From assembly GCA_049273695.1 (NCBI GenBank), contig JBASRE010000009.1:1-64000 (forward strand): a stretch of 64,000 nucleotides of DNA. Reading direction: 5' to 3'. The notes below the pieces were generated by a model. The model was not told where the DNA came from. It ran no database searches and saw nothing but the letters and a program-made list of their open reading frames with translations. The stretch comes from UBA11740 sp049273695. Its GTDB lineage: Bacteria; Acidobacteriota; Blastocatellia; Pyrinomonadales; Pyrinomonadaceae. Both the position numbers and the translations under genes were made by a program. Shown here one piece after another: positions 16,617 through 25,207 of this stretch (position 1 is the stretch's first letter; the number at the start of each line of letters is the position of its first letter).

Positions 16617-17112
16617 TCTTAAAGACGCGTTTCGCTTCGTAAGAAATATTCGGGTTATCGACGTACATATCGATGACTAATTCGCCGTTCGACAAGGTCC
16701 ACTTGCGAGTGGTTTTGGTGACGGTCGGGCCATTTGGGGTTTGGGTCGTCACGACGTCATCCACCAGAATCCCTTTGTTGCCGGGCATCCAGTAAGCGAT
16801 GCGCTTGCCCTTTGGCGCAGGAGCATTGGCCGGAGCATTTGGCGGAGCCGGCGGAGTGAAGTCCCTCTCCTTGCCATCGAGAACATAAGTATCTTTTACG
16901 GTCCGCTCGTTGTTGGGCTGGATGAGTTTCGTCTCGACCTGAATTTCGTCCCCGGCCTGCGCGACGGTCATGGTTTGATTCATGTTTCCCGGCAGACCAA
17001 AGCTGCGGGCCCGATCCATTGTCCACGACCCGTTGAAATCAAGTTTCTGGGCAGAGACTGTCGCGCTGCACAGCAGCAAACCGAAAATTCCGATTATTGA
17101 GAAGCGCTTCAT
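16609..17112 (-). CDS. Secreted hypothetical protein, lipocalin-like
   Basis: 167 residues from ATG 17112, with an AGGAG site seven bases upstream. Signal peptide MKRFSIIGIFGLLLCSATVS ends SAQ. The mature part starts KLDFNGSWTMDRARSFGLPG and alternates short beta strands to the end (WTLSNGELVIDMYVDN), as in small lipocalin-like or beta-barrel domains of Acidobacteriota. A Pro/Ala-rich loop lies at about 85-100. The stop codon is supplied by the ATTGAATC repeat. I do not recognise a specific function. Confidence 0.6.
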   Translation of the reverse strand: MKRFSIIGIFGLLLCSATVSAQKLDFNGSWTMDRARSFGLPGNMNQTMTVAQAGDEIQVETKLIQPNNERTVKDTYVLDGKERDFTPPAPPNAPANAPAPKGKRIAYWMPGNKGILVDDVVTTQTPNGPTVTKTTRKWTLSNGELVIDMYVDNPNISYEAKRVFKKN

Positions 17113-17130
17113 GATTCTAATCTCCTGAGT

Positions 17131-17222
17131 TCTCTCTCTGTGCCTCTCCGTGGATATCTGTGTCTCTGTGGTGAATGATGCCAAGAAAAACTCACCACAG
17201 AGACACAGAGATCGCACAGAGG
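17131..17222. repeat. CACAGAGACACAGAG inverted repeat, copy 1
   Basis: TCTCTGTGCCTCTCCGTGG and TGTGTCTCTGTGGTG on the left face CACCACAGAGACACAGAG on the right. Copies 2 (18853-18952) and 3 (25086-25191) are alike. It lies between the lipocalin-like gene and the membrane-anchored propeller gene. Confidence 0.75.
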
Positions 17223-17241
17223 AACACGAAGTAATCCACGG

Positions 17242-18747
17242 TCACTTCGCCGCGATATTGTAGGCGGCCATCTGGTTGGCATTCCGAACCAGCAAACGTC
17301 CACCGGCGATTGCCGGATAGTTCCAGGTCTTTCCTTCGATCGCCTGAAAGCGGGCCAATTCTGAAAACTGATCTGGCGCAGCCTTCACCAAGACAAGTTC
17401 GCCAGTGTCCGTGATCACGATCAAATTACCGCCGGCGAGAAGTAGCTGACCGTAGCCGTAACGCCCGCCCTTCCATTTGCGTTCACCGGTATTGACATCG
17501 ACGCAGCTCAGAATTCCCTCGTCCAAACCGTAGACGTGGCCCTGGTGAAGAACTGAGCTGTTGAACTTGTTCTTCATGTTGATGTTTTCCCAGACCGCGC
17601 GGGCGTTCGCGCCATTGACTTCCACCAGCGCGGCGCCTTTACCGTACCCGGACGAAATAAAGAATCGGTTCGCGCTCACGATGATTGGCTGCGAAGCGTT
17701 GATACCCATGTCCGTGTCCCAGGTGTAGCTCCAAACAAGTTGCCCATTTTCCGGCACGAGGCCGACAGCGCGCGTCGAGCTGACGACCAGAATTTGCCGA
17801 CGGCCGTTCAAGGTAACCAGCATCGGCGACACATAGGCCTGACGATCATCTAGCGCCTTCCAAACCGGCGCGCCAGTCATTTTGTTGTAAGCCACGACCG
17901 ACTTTCCACCGCTGCCGCCCGGCAACACGATGACTTTGTCGTCAACGATCAATGGCGACGCGGCCATCGCCCAGGGCAGATTCGACGCGCCATTCTCAGA
18001 AAGAATGTTCTTGCCCCAAATCACTCGGCCCGTTTTGGCATCGAGACAACGCAACTCACCTGTCGCGCCAAGAACGTAGAGTCGTCCTTCGTCCCACGTG
18101 GGCGTGGATCGTGGCCCATCACCGGTTGAATCGGTGTACTCAGCATTCCAACCTTGAATCCAAAGTTCGCGACCCGTAGCTAGGTCGTAAGCCGCCGCGA
18201 CTTCCTGACGACGACGCTGTTCGATGGTGAAGGCGGCCCCGTCTGCCACTGTGAACGAAGCGTAACCGATGCCAATCGGTTGTTTCCAAATCGGGGTCAA
18301 GCCTCCGGCGGGCCAACTTGTTATTACCGGAAGCTCTTCATAACGACCGTCGCGGTTTGGTCCACGATAGTTAGTCCAGTAGTTCTTTGTCGCGTGGGCG
18401 AAGGCAGCGTCCGCTCCCGGACTGGCCGCCGCTTGAGCCTGGCCAGGACTGGCTTGAGGATTTTGAGAGATGGGTTGCTGGGCAGCGATGCTTTGCTGTT
18501 GTGCCCGGTGTTGCTCAAGCTCCGTGTAGTGAGCTTCGTTCTCTGCCGAGCGACGCCACGCGGTGAAGAGAAAAACATAGCCGACACCCAAGACCAGAAT
18601 CGCGACCGTTGCCAGGGCCTTGACGAAAATCGGGCTGCCGCGTCGCATCCACAGCAAGACCAGTCCGACCGGTGGAAGTAAAACGGACGCGATAATCACA
18701 CCCGGCAACGTCTGATACCAGGGCTTCGATTCTTGGCTCTGAAACAT
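17242..18747 (-). CDS. Membrane-anchored PQQ-like beta-propeller protein
   Basis: 501 residues. Unlike its paralogues it has no cleaved signal peptide: two membrane spans (about 13-34, LPGVIIASVLLPPVGLVLLW; about 43-63, LATVAILVLGVGYVFLF) precede an Ala/Gln-rich linker (about 65-120) and a propeller that begins with the family motif in altered form, NYWTNYRGPNRDG. Blades: AYDLATGRELWIQ, CLDAKTGRVIWGK, AYNKMTGAPVWKA, CVDVNTGERKWKG. A GGGGGAA site precedes the ATG. Even-numbered spans mean that an external propeller requires both termini outside; topology is unclear. It lies in a minus-strand run with two further propeller genes. Confidence 0.8.
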   Translation of the reverse strand: MFQSQESKPWYQTLPGVIIASVLLPPVGLVLLWMRRGSPIFVKALATVAILVLGVGYVFLFTAWRRSAENEAHYTELEQHRAQQQSIAAQQPISQNPQASPGQAQAAASPGADAAFAHATKNYWTNYRGPNRDGRYEELPVITSWPAGGLTPIWKQPIGIGYASFTVADGAAFTIEQRRRQEVAAAYDLATGRELWIQGWNAEYTDSTGDGPRSTPTWDEGRLYVLGATGELRCLDAKTGRVIWGKNILSENGASNLPWAMAASPLIVDDKVIVLPGGSGGKSVVAYNKMTGAPVWKALDDRQAYVSPMLVTLNGRRQILVVSSTRAVGLVPENGQLVWSYTWDTDMGINASQPIIVSANRFFISSGYGKGAALVEVNGANARAVWENINMKNKFNSSVLHQGHVYGLDEGILSCVDVNTGERKWKGGRYGYGQLLLAGGNLIVITDTGELVLVKAAPDQFSELARFQAIEGKTWNYPAIAGGRLLVRNANQMAAYNIAAK

Positions 18748-18852
18748 TTTTGGATTCCCCCGCTTAACTCTAAAACGATTTCAAAAGGGAGACTGTTAAC
18801 ACCCTGGGCTCATACCCGACGCAAAGCGTTGGTTTCAAGTGCCGTCTAATCG

Positions 18853-18952
18853 CATCTCTCTGTGCCTCTGTGAAGACTCCGTGTCTCTGTGGTTGAGTTC
18901 CTTGCGAGTACCTTCACCACAGAGACACTGAGATCCCACTGAGACACGGAGA
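18853..18952. repeat. CACAGAGACACAGAG inverted repeat, copy 2
   Basis: CTCTCTGTGCCTCTGTGAAG and CGTGTCTCTGTGG on the left pair with CCACAGAGACACTGAG and GAGACACGGAG on the right. It lies between two same-strand propeller genes, in the same arrangement as copy 1. Confidence 0.75.
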
Positions 18953-18987
18953 ACCGCAAATCAGAACAGCACCGATTCACCGAGATT

Positions 18988-20319
18988 TCACTTTCCGATC
19001 GCGTATAGATTCTTCTCGCCGCGAATGAAAATCCTCTGCCCGGAAATTGCCGGCGAGGCGTACACGGGTTCACCAATCGAATTAGTGCCGAGAATCTCGT
19101 GCTTCGGTCCCGCTTTCACGACGAATGTATCGCCGTCCTCGCTGGTCATTAGAATCTTTCCATCAAACGCCACTGGCGACGCAGTAAAAGTAGCAGGAAT
19201 CGGAATCCGGCCGCCTTCGTACACAACTTCACCCGTTTTTGCGTTGAGGCAAGTGAGAATCCCCCGGTCCGTTGTCAGGTAAAGATAGTCGCCGTAGAGA
19301 ATCGGTGAAGGCACATATGCGGTGCCCTTCGAGTATTTCCAGGCGACTGTTTCTTTAAGATCACCCGAGCCTCCGAGTTGAATCGCCATCACAATTTTGG
19401 CTGGGAAACCGGCGCTTACGAAAACCATCTCCTGATTGGCGACCGGAGATGGAATGGCATTACTTTCGACGCCTTTGTGCTGCCAAAGTTCCTTGCCGGT
19501 CGCTGGATCGTAAGCAATGACTGCTTCCGTGCCGACCGTTATTAACTCGGTGCGCTTGCCGCTTGAAACCAGCATCGGCGTGGCCCAGCTCACCTGAACC
19601 TTGCGCGGCACCCTCCAAACTTCTTTGCCTGTTTTCTTCTCGAGAGCAACAATGAATGACGAGCCGCCCATTTCTTCATCGCACTGGACAATCACGAGAT
19701 TCTCGAAAAGGATTGGGGACGTCCCGGTACCCATGCCGACCGTTCCCAATTTGCCGAGGTCCGCCTTCCACGCAAGTTTGCCGTCCATTTGGTAGGCGTA
19801 AAACCCTTCGGTGCCGAAGAATGCGAAAACCATTTTGCCGTCGGTCGCCGGCGTTGACGCCGCGTAAGAGCTTTTGCGGTGACGATTGTCGTAGGGCGTG
19901 CCTTCCCACGCGTTTTGCTCCCAGAGTATTTTTCCTGTGTCAGCGTTGATGGCGATCACCTTAAAGGTGTGTTTGCGATCGGCGCCCACGCTGTCCGGAT
20001 GCAAAAACTCTTTGCCGTTTTCAACCACATGCGTGACGGCCTTGGCGCCAGGCACCGCTTCGCCCTCGATCGCCGTGGTCAAAAAGATTTTGTTGCCCCA
20101 CACGACCGGCGACGAGTGTCCGCGGCCGGCGATCGGCGTCTTCCACTTAATGCCCTGTGACGTGTTCCAGGCGGTGGGCAGATTCTTCTCATCAGAAACG
20201 CCCGTGCCGGTCCCGCGCCATTGAGGCCAGTTGGCGCTCATGGCGGTGATCGTAAATAAAGTCAAAACCAAAAGAAGACCAACAGCGATGGTAAGTTTGA
20301 TTGCGTAAAGTTTTTTCAT
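18988..20319 (-). CDS. Secreted PQQ-like beta-propeller protein
   Basis: 443 residues from ATG 20319 (GAGGAAA upstream). The N-terminal segment is KLTIAVGLLLVLTLFTITAM, then SANWPQWRGTGTG. This subtype has HSSPVVWGNKIFLTTAIEG and a KHTFKVIAINADTGKILWE blade, features shared with the next gene upstream, so the two are close paralogues (shared segments also include RKSSYAASTPATDGKMV and TSEDGDTFVVKAGPKHE). No catalytic motif is recognised. It follows the 20351-21715 gene by 31 bases and is probably in one transcript with it. Confidence 0.85.
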   Translation of the reverse strand: MKKLYAIKLTIAVGLLLVLTLFTITAMSANWPQWRGTGTGVSDEKNLPTAWNTSQGIKWKTPIAGRGHSSPVVWGNKIFLTTAIEGEAVPGAKAVTHVVENGKEFLHPDSVGADRKHTFKVIAINADTGKILWEQNAWEGTPYDNRHRKSSYAASTPATDGKMVFAFFGTEGFYAYQMDGKLAWKADLGKLGTVGMGTGTSPILFENLVIVQCDEEMGGSSFIVALEKKTGKEVWRVPRKVQVSWATPMLVSSGKRTELITVGTEAVIAYDPATGKELWQHKGVESNAIPSPVANQEMVFVSAGFPAKIVMAIQLGGSGDLKETVAWKYSKGTAYVPSPILYGDYLYLTTDRGILTCLNAKTGEVVYEGGRIPIPATFTASPVAFDGKILMTSEDGDTFVVKAGPKHEILGTNSIGEPVYASPAISGQRIFIRGEKNLYAIGK

Positions 20320-20350
20320 GTTCGAAATTTCCTCGTGTAGTACTGGGTCC

Positions 20351-21715
20351 TTAGTTTCCCGCCTTGCTCTTCGAGGTACTTGCGTTACCGAAAGCAAACA
20401 CGTGATTAATGCCGCGGACGATGAGCAGACCATCCGAAATCGCCGGCGTTGCCATCATCACTTCGCCGACCGGGTTCTTAGACAACAACTCGTGCTTTGG
20501 CCCGGCCTTGACGACGAAGACGTCTCCGTCTTCACTCGACAGATAGATCTTTCCATCGGAGCCGACGGGTGAAGCTGTAAACGCCCCGCCGGTGCCGCCG
20601 AGCCGCTCCTGATACACACGCTCCCCGGTTTTTGCGTTGTATGCCGTCATCACACCCTGGTTCGAAAGCGTGTAGAAAAAGTCGCCGTAGACAATCGGTG
20701 TCGGCATGTATGGCCCACCGCGCGGTTTGCTCCACGCAATGAACTCAGAGGAATCTTTACCGTCCTTGAGGGTGATGTCGCCCGTGGCGCCCGGCCGAAC
20801 TACGTAGATTGGTTGAATCGGGCGATAACCGTTGGTCACATAAATCAAATCGTGCGCGGCAAACGGCGTGGGCGTGGCAATCTCCGAGTTCGGTGTCAAT
20901 CGCCAAAGCTCTTTGCCCGTCATTGGATCGTAACCGCGGATGGCCTTGGTCCCGTTGGTGATCAATTCAGCGCGCGTCTTGCCCGCGTAAACGGTGGGCG
21001 TGCTCCATGACGGAATTTCTTCACGCGGAGTTTTCCAAACCTGCTTGCCCGACTTGATGTCGTAAGCGGCAACGAAGGAATTTTTCTGAAGGTCGGCCTG
21101 AACGATTACGAGGTTCTTGTAAATAATCGGCGAGCTGCCAAATTCCCACTGGTAATCCGGATCATAGAACCAGCCCGCGTCGAGCACGCCGAGGTCCTGT
21201 TTCCACAAAAGCTTTCCCTTGAGATCGTACGCGAACAGCCCTTCCGAGCCGAACAGCACCACGAGGTATTTACCGTCGGTAACGGGTGTCGAATCCGCGT
21301 GAGTCGACTTGGGATGGCGCTTGACCTTTGGTACACCCTCGGAAGCAATGCGCTCCCAGAGAACTTTGCCCGTCCGTTTGTCCAGCGCGTAGACCTTCCA
21401 TGTGTGCTTCGGATCGTTTTTGACGGGAGCTACGTCGCCGTAAAGACCGAAACGCGTTTCGTCCTTGGCCGCCGAGGTGACGGCCGTGCTTACGAAAACC
21501 ACGTCGCCCCAAACCACCGGACTGGAATGAGCGAGGCCCGGCACTTTCGTTTTCCAAACCAGGTTCTCAGCCTTTCCGGCGTTCCACGTTTGCGCCGCGG
21601 CCTGACCCTCAACCACGCCGGAAGCGCCCGGCCCACGAAACTGCGGCCAGTTCTGCGCCTGTGCTGAGAAACACCAAAAAGACAAGGGAACAAGAAAGAT
21701 TGCTAGTCGCTTCAT
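20351..21715 (-). CDS. Secreted PQQ-like beta-propeller protein
   Basis: 454 residues with signal peptide MKRLAIFLVPLSFWCFSAQA and then NWPQFRGPGASG. It is a paralogue of the following gene: HSSPVVWGDVVFVSTAV, HTWKVYALDKRTGKVLWER, ADSTPVTDGKYLVV and SSEDGDVFVVKAGPKHELL match it block by block. The C-terminus has a short Ser/Lys tail (NASTSKSKAGN). It is probably the first gene of a two-gene transcript. A GAAGAG ribosome site precedes ATG 21715. Tandem duplication is the simplest origin. Confidence 0.85.
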   Translation of the reverse strand: MKRLAIFLVPLSFWCFSAQAQNWPQFRGPGASGVVEGQAAAQTWNAGKAENLVWKTKVPGLAHSSPVVWGDVVFVSTAVTSAAKDETRFGLYGDVAPVKNDPKHTWKVYALDKRTGKVLWERIASEGVPKVKRHPKSTHADSTPVTDGKYLVVLFGSEGLFAYDLKGKLLWKQDLGVLDAGWFYDPDYQWEFGSSPIIYKNLVIVQADLQKNSFVAAYDIKSGKQVWKTPREEIPSWSTPTVYAGKTRAELITNGTKAIRGYDPMTGKELWRLTPNSEIATPTPFAAHDLIYVTNGYRPIQPIYVVRPGATGDITLKDGKDSSEFIAWSKPRGGPYMPTPIVYGDFFYTLSNQGVMTAYNAKTGERVYQERLGGTGGAFTASPVGSDGKIYLSSEDGDVFVVKAGPKHELLSKNPVGEVMMATPAISDGLLIVRGINHVFAFGNASTSKSKAGN

Positions 21716-21739
21716 AATCGCTCTTCGTTCTTGCAGATG

Positions 21740-21798
21740 CTTTCTGCCTTCTGACTTCTGCCTACTGCTTACTGCCTACTGCCTTCTGCTCACTGCTT
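21740..21798. repeat. TTCTGCC/ACTGCCT tandem repeat
   Basis: About eight seven-base units of the type CTTCTGC, CTACTGC and TTACTGC fill the gap between the propeller gene and the ankyrin gene. The TGA stop of the ankyrin gene (21790-21792) is inside it. The same repeat occurs inside coding sequence at 25250-25317 and 28234-28274. Confidence 0.75.
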
Positions 21799-22608
21799 GG
21801 TCTCTTCAACTCTTTTGAAAACGGTTGTGTTCGTACCCTGCTTCAACGTGAAGCTCGACGTCTTCGCACCTTCAACGACAAACGCGATAACAATGCCTTC
21901 AAAAGCAACCGGTCGAAAAGTAGTCTTATCGACTGCCATCATTGGGATGGGACCCTGGTTTACGGGCGTCGCGATCAACTTTCCGTCCTTAAGCGTAAAG
22001 ACGATCTCGTTCCCCTGTTCCGTCTTGTAACGGCCAACATACGATTGCAGTGTGGCAGCATCAACTTCCAGCGGTGGTTTCGCACCCGCTTTTTTTAGTG
22101 TCTCGGCGATGGCGGCCTTCTCTTTGTCGCTCATCGCGACAGCCAGCGCGGCCGTTAGGGTTTCTGGCTTAAGGTCGCCTTTGGACAAAGCTACTTCAAC
22201 CAGCGCGACGTTTCCTTCGCGCACGCCGGTCATCAGGACATCCTCGACGCTGGTCGGGTCCTTCTCTAACAGAGCGCCGACGAGCCCGACATTGATACTG
22301 TCACCCAAAGCCCACGTCATCGCCTTCGCGTTGTAAAAGGTGTCTCTGACGGTCGCATCCGCACCGCGCGCGAGTAGGAGCTTGACGATGTCTGCGTTTC
22401 CGCGCTCGGCGGCCTTGAATAGCGCCGTTGCGCCGTAACGGAATTTGGCGTTCACGTCGGCGCCTTTGTCGAGAAGTGCCGTTACGGCAGCAGCGTCACC
22501 GCGGCGGACAGCCTCGTACATTTGATCATTAAGTTGCTGCTTCGCGTCTTGCGCCAGCGCCGGCGCTACGGCAATTAGTAACAAGAGTGTTAAGAACGTC
22601 GCCTTCAT
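21790..22608 (-). CDS. Secreted ankyrin-repeat protein with C-terminal YVGRY domain
   Basis: 272 residues. Signal peptide MKATFLTLLLLIAVAPALA is followed by ankyrin repeats (about 25-150: MYEAVRRGDAAAVTALLDKG, ALFKAAERGNADIVKLLLARG, and two weaker ones). A C-terminal beta-rich domain (about 185-265, LQSYVGRYKTEQGNEIVFTL) resembles the DUF3471-like tail of secreted beta-lactamase-type proteins. Ankyrin repeats bind proteins; the partner is unknown. A GGAGG site precedes the ATG. The last codons and stop (KQ-stop) come from the TTCTGCC repeat. Confidence 0.75.
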   Translation of the reverse strand: MKATFLTLLLLIAVAPALAQDAKQQLNDQMYEAVRRGDAAAVTALLDKGADVNAKFRYGATALFKAAERGNADIVKLLLARGADATVRDTFYNAKAMTWALGDSINVGLVGALLEKDPTSVEDVLMTGVREGNVALVEVALSKGDLKPETLTAALAVAMSDKEKAAIAETLKKAGAKPPLEVDAATLQSYVGRYKTEQGNEIVFTLKDGKLIATPVNQGPIPMMAVDKTTFRPVAFEGIVIAFVVEGAKTSSFTLKQGTNTTVFKRVEETKQ

Positions 22609-22701
22609 GAAAAGCCTCCGCGCTTTTCCTGTCCCCGATTAGAATGGTAGATTCACTCGGACAGTGATCTGCAACCGAAAGAAAAACTTGGATGTGTCTT
22701 C

Positions 22702-22775
22702 CTTTGCGAAACTTTGCGGCTTGGCGCCTCTGCGTGAACCAACCGTTTTCGAACAAGGCATTTCACACAGAGATG
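22702..22775. repeat. TTTGCG-type inverted repeat, degraded
   Basis: CCTTTGCGAAACTTTGCGGC and TCTGCGTGAACC on the left face a weak TTCACACAGAG on the right. It is a decayed relative of the clearer copy at 47581-47684. It lies in the divergent gap between the ankyrin gene and the 742-residue propeller gene; I see no clear promoter there. Confidence 0.45.
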
Positions 22776-22884
22776 AAAAGTCACGAAGAATCTCAAAAGC
22801 AAAGTACAAGACTTAACAAAAACCGTTACAACTCAAGTGTACGCATTGTACATCTTTAGGGTTGCAGCAGCGCGACAAAAACCA

Positions 22885-25113
22885 ATGGCTTACCGAATTT
22901 CACAAGTCTTAACAATCTCTGTTTTTCTGGCCGTCCTGACACCGTCGATGGCCAGCGATTGGTCTGAATGGCGCGGCCCGGCGCGGGACGGCATTTCCCT
23001 GGAAAAAGGTTTGCCCGCCAAGTGGTCCCCCGCAGGCGAAAACCTGGGGTGGAAAGCGCCCTACGGCGGCCGCTCGACGCCAATCGTAATGAACAACCGC
23101 GTGTTTCTCCAGAACACAGCGGGCAAAGGCGAGTTAGAGCAGGAACGCGTGATGGCCTTCGATGCCGACACTGGAAAGCTGCTCTGGGAGCATCGCTTCA
23201 ACATTTTCTTAAGTGATGTGCCTCCGCACCGAGTGGGTTGGGCCTCGCCGGTTGGCGACCTGGCCACCGGCAATGTCTATGCGTTAGGGGTGGGCGGCTC
23301 TCTGCTCGCGCTGACGCGCGAGGGCAAAATTATCTGGGAGCGCTCTCTCGGTGAAGATTTTGGTTTATTGACGACGCATGGCGGCCGCACCGTATCGCCG
23401 ATCATCGACGGTGACCTGCTGATTATCAGCGGCATCACGTTCGCCTGGGGTCCGCATGCACGCGGCGCTCATCGCTTCATGGCGTTTGACAAGCGCACAG
23501 GCGAAACGATTTGGCAGAGTGCACCCGGCGGACGTCCTTACGACACAACTTACGCACCTCCAATCATTGTGAACCTCAACGGCACTCGTCTCCTGATTCA
23601 AGGCGCGAGCGACGGAGTGGTCCACGCGATCAAAGCGCAGACGGGCGAACCGGTTTGGAAATACGAGATCAGCAAACGAGGTATTAATACCGGCGTGGTG
23701 GTGCACGGCACGACAGCCATCCTAACGCACAGCGAAGAGAATATCGATTCGAGTGAAATGGGAATGGTCGTCGCGGTCGATGCGAGCGCGAAAGGCGACT
23801 TGAAAAAAGAGCACGTGAAGTGGAGCGTTTATGGATGGCAGGGTGGCTTCTCTTCCCCGGTGATCGACGGCGACCGTTTCTATCACATCGACAACGGCGC
23901 GAACATCGGGGCGTTCGAGGTCGCGACCGGCAAGCGACTCTGGCTTCATAATCTGGGAACAATTCAAAGGGCTTCGCCGGTGCTGGCTGACGGCAAGCTT
24001 TATGTCGGCACTGAGAATGGAAAGTTCTTTATTCTAAAACCGTCAGCGACCGGTGTTGAGATTCTCGACCAGGATCAACTCGGGACGGAAGCCGATCCGG
24101 AAGAGATTATCGCGTCAGCAGCCGTTTCCAACGGACGGATTTATTTCGTAAGCGACGCGAACCTCTATTGCATCGGGAAGAAAACCAGCGGCGTCACCAA
24201 TCAGGAACCGCCGGTTGAAGGTTTGCCTAATCCCAATCGCCCGGCAACGCACGTGCAGGTTGTGCCTACTGAATTGATGCTGAAGCCTGGTGACACCGCG
24301 CGTTTTCGCGTCCGGCTGTTTGATGAATCCGGAAAATTCATTCGCGAGGAAGCGAACGCGACCTGGTCGCTCGATCAGTTGAAAGGAACGGTCGCCAATG
24401 GACAGTTTGTAGCAGCCGGCGATGGCGGCCTGCAGGCAGGCTCGGTGAAAGCTACGGTTGGAAGTGTGAGCGGCGCCGCCACGGTGCGCATCTATCCTCC
24501 GTTACCATGGACCGAGAACTTTGACGCGATGGCGGCCAACACTGTGCCGCCGCTCTGGGTCAACGCCACGTTGAAATTTATCGTCCGCGATTTTGAAGGC
24601 AGTAAAATTCTGGTCAAGACGACGGAAGGCTCTTCGCTTCTGAGTCGCGCTCGCGCTTATTTTGGTCCGTCCGACTTTTCGAACTACACGGTCGAGGCCG
24701 ATGTTCGCGCGACCACCAAACGACGCCAGCAAGGCGACGCCGGCGTGATTGCTCAGCGATATGTGTTGACCATTTACGGCAACAGCCAGTTGCTGAACCT
24801 TGAACCCTGGCAACCTGAAACCGCGCGCACCGTCAGCAAGCCGTTCGCGTGGAAGCCCGACACCTGGTATCGGATGAAGTTGCAAGTTGAGAATCTTCCC
24901 GACGGCAAAACCCGCGCGCGCGGAAAAGTCTGGGCCGTGGGCGAGACTGAGCCGGCCGCGTGGATGATCGAACGCATCGACCCGATTCCAAATCGACAGG
25001 GAGCGCCGGGAATTTTCGGCAACGCCCTCGCGGAAGTCTATTTTGATAATTTGAAAGTTTATCGAACAAGTAGGGTTATGGCATTTCTCTGTGTCTCCGT
25101 GAGTACTCCGTGA
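22885..25113 (+). CDS. Three-domain secreted PQQ-like propeller protein
   Basis: 742 residues from ATG 22885 (a GTG at 22837 would add 16 residues before the signal peptide). Signal peptide ends TPSMAS, then DWSEWRGPARDG. Propeller spans about 25-435. An Ig-like domain follows at about 450-540 (PTELMLKPGDTARFRVRLFD; TVGSVSGAATVRIYPPLPW). A concanavalin-like/LamG-type domain is at about 545-725 (TENFDAMAANTVPPLWVN; FFDNLKVY-like end), probably a carbohydrate-binding module. The extra domains set it apart from its paralogues. The final 11 residues (MAFLCVSVSTP) and stop are encoded by the CACAGAG repeat, so the natural C-terminus has probably been replaced or extended by the repeat. Confidence 0.85.
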   Translation: MAYRISQVLTISVFLAVLTPSMASDWSEWRGPARDGISLEKGLPAKWSPAGENLGWKAPYGGRSTPIVMNNRVFLQNTAGKGELEQERVMAFDADTGKLLWEHRFNIFLSDVPPHRVGWASPVGDLATGNVYALGVGGSLLALTREGKIIWERSLGEDFGLLTTHGGRTVSPIIDGDLLIISGITFAWGPHARGAHRFMAFDKRTGETIWQSAPGGRPYDTTYAPPIIVNLNGTRLLIQGASDGVVHAIKAQTGEPVWKYEISKRGINTGVVVHGTTAILTHSEENIDSSEMGMVVAVDASAKGDLKKEHVKWSVYGWQGGFSSPVIDGDRFYHIDNGANIGAFEVATGKRLWLHNLGTIQRASPVLADGKLYVGTENGKFFILKPSATGVEILDQDQLGTEADPEEIIASAAVSNGRIYFVSDANLYCIGKKTSGVTNQEPPVEGLPNPNRPATHVQVVPTELMLKPGDTARFRVRLFDESGKFIREEANATWSLDQLKGTVANGQFVAAGDGGLQAGSVKATVGSVSGAATVRIYPPLPWTENFDAMAANTVPPLWVNATLKFIVRDFEGSKILVKTTEGSSLLSRARAYFGPSDFSNYTVEADVRATTKRRQQGDAGVIAQRYVLTIYGNSQLLNLEPWQPETARTVSKPFAWKPDTWYRMKLQVENLPDGKTRARGKVWAVGETEPAAWMIERIDPIPNRQGAPGIFGNALAEVYFDNLKVYRTSRVMAFLCVSVSTP

Positions 25114-25191
25114 CTCTGTGGTTAATCTTTGCTGAGTTATTTTCACCACAGAGGCACAGAGGATGCACGGAGACACAGAGAGTATTGACGC
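25086..25191. repeat. CACAGAGACACAGAG inverted repeat, copy 3
   Basis: TCTCTGTGTCTCCGTGAG and CGTGACTCTGTGG on the left pair with CACCACAGAGGCACAGAGG and CACGGAGACACAGAGAG on the right. The left arm is inside the coding sequence of the upstream propeller gene and supplies its stop codon. A potential ATG for the downstream frame also lies in the right arm but is probably not used. Confidence 0.8.
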
Positions 25192-25207
25192 TTTTCGACC
25201 TAATATT

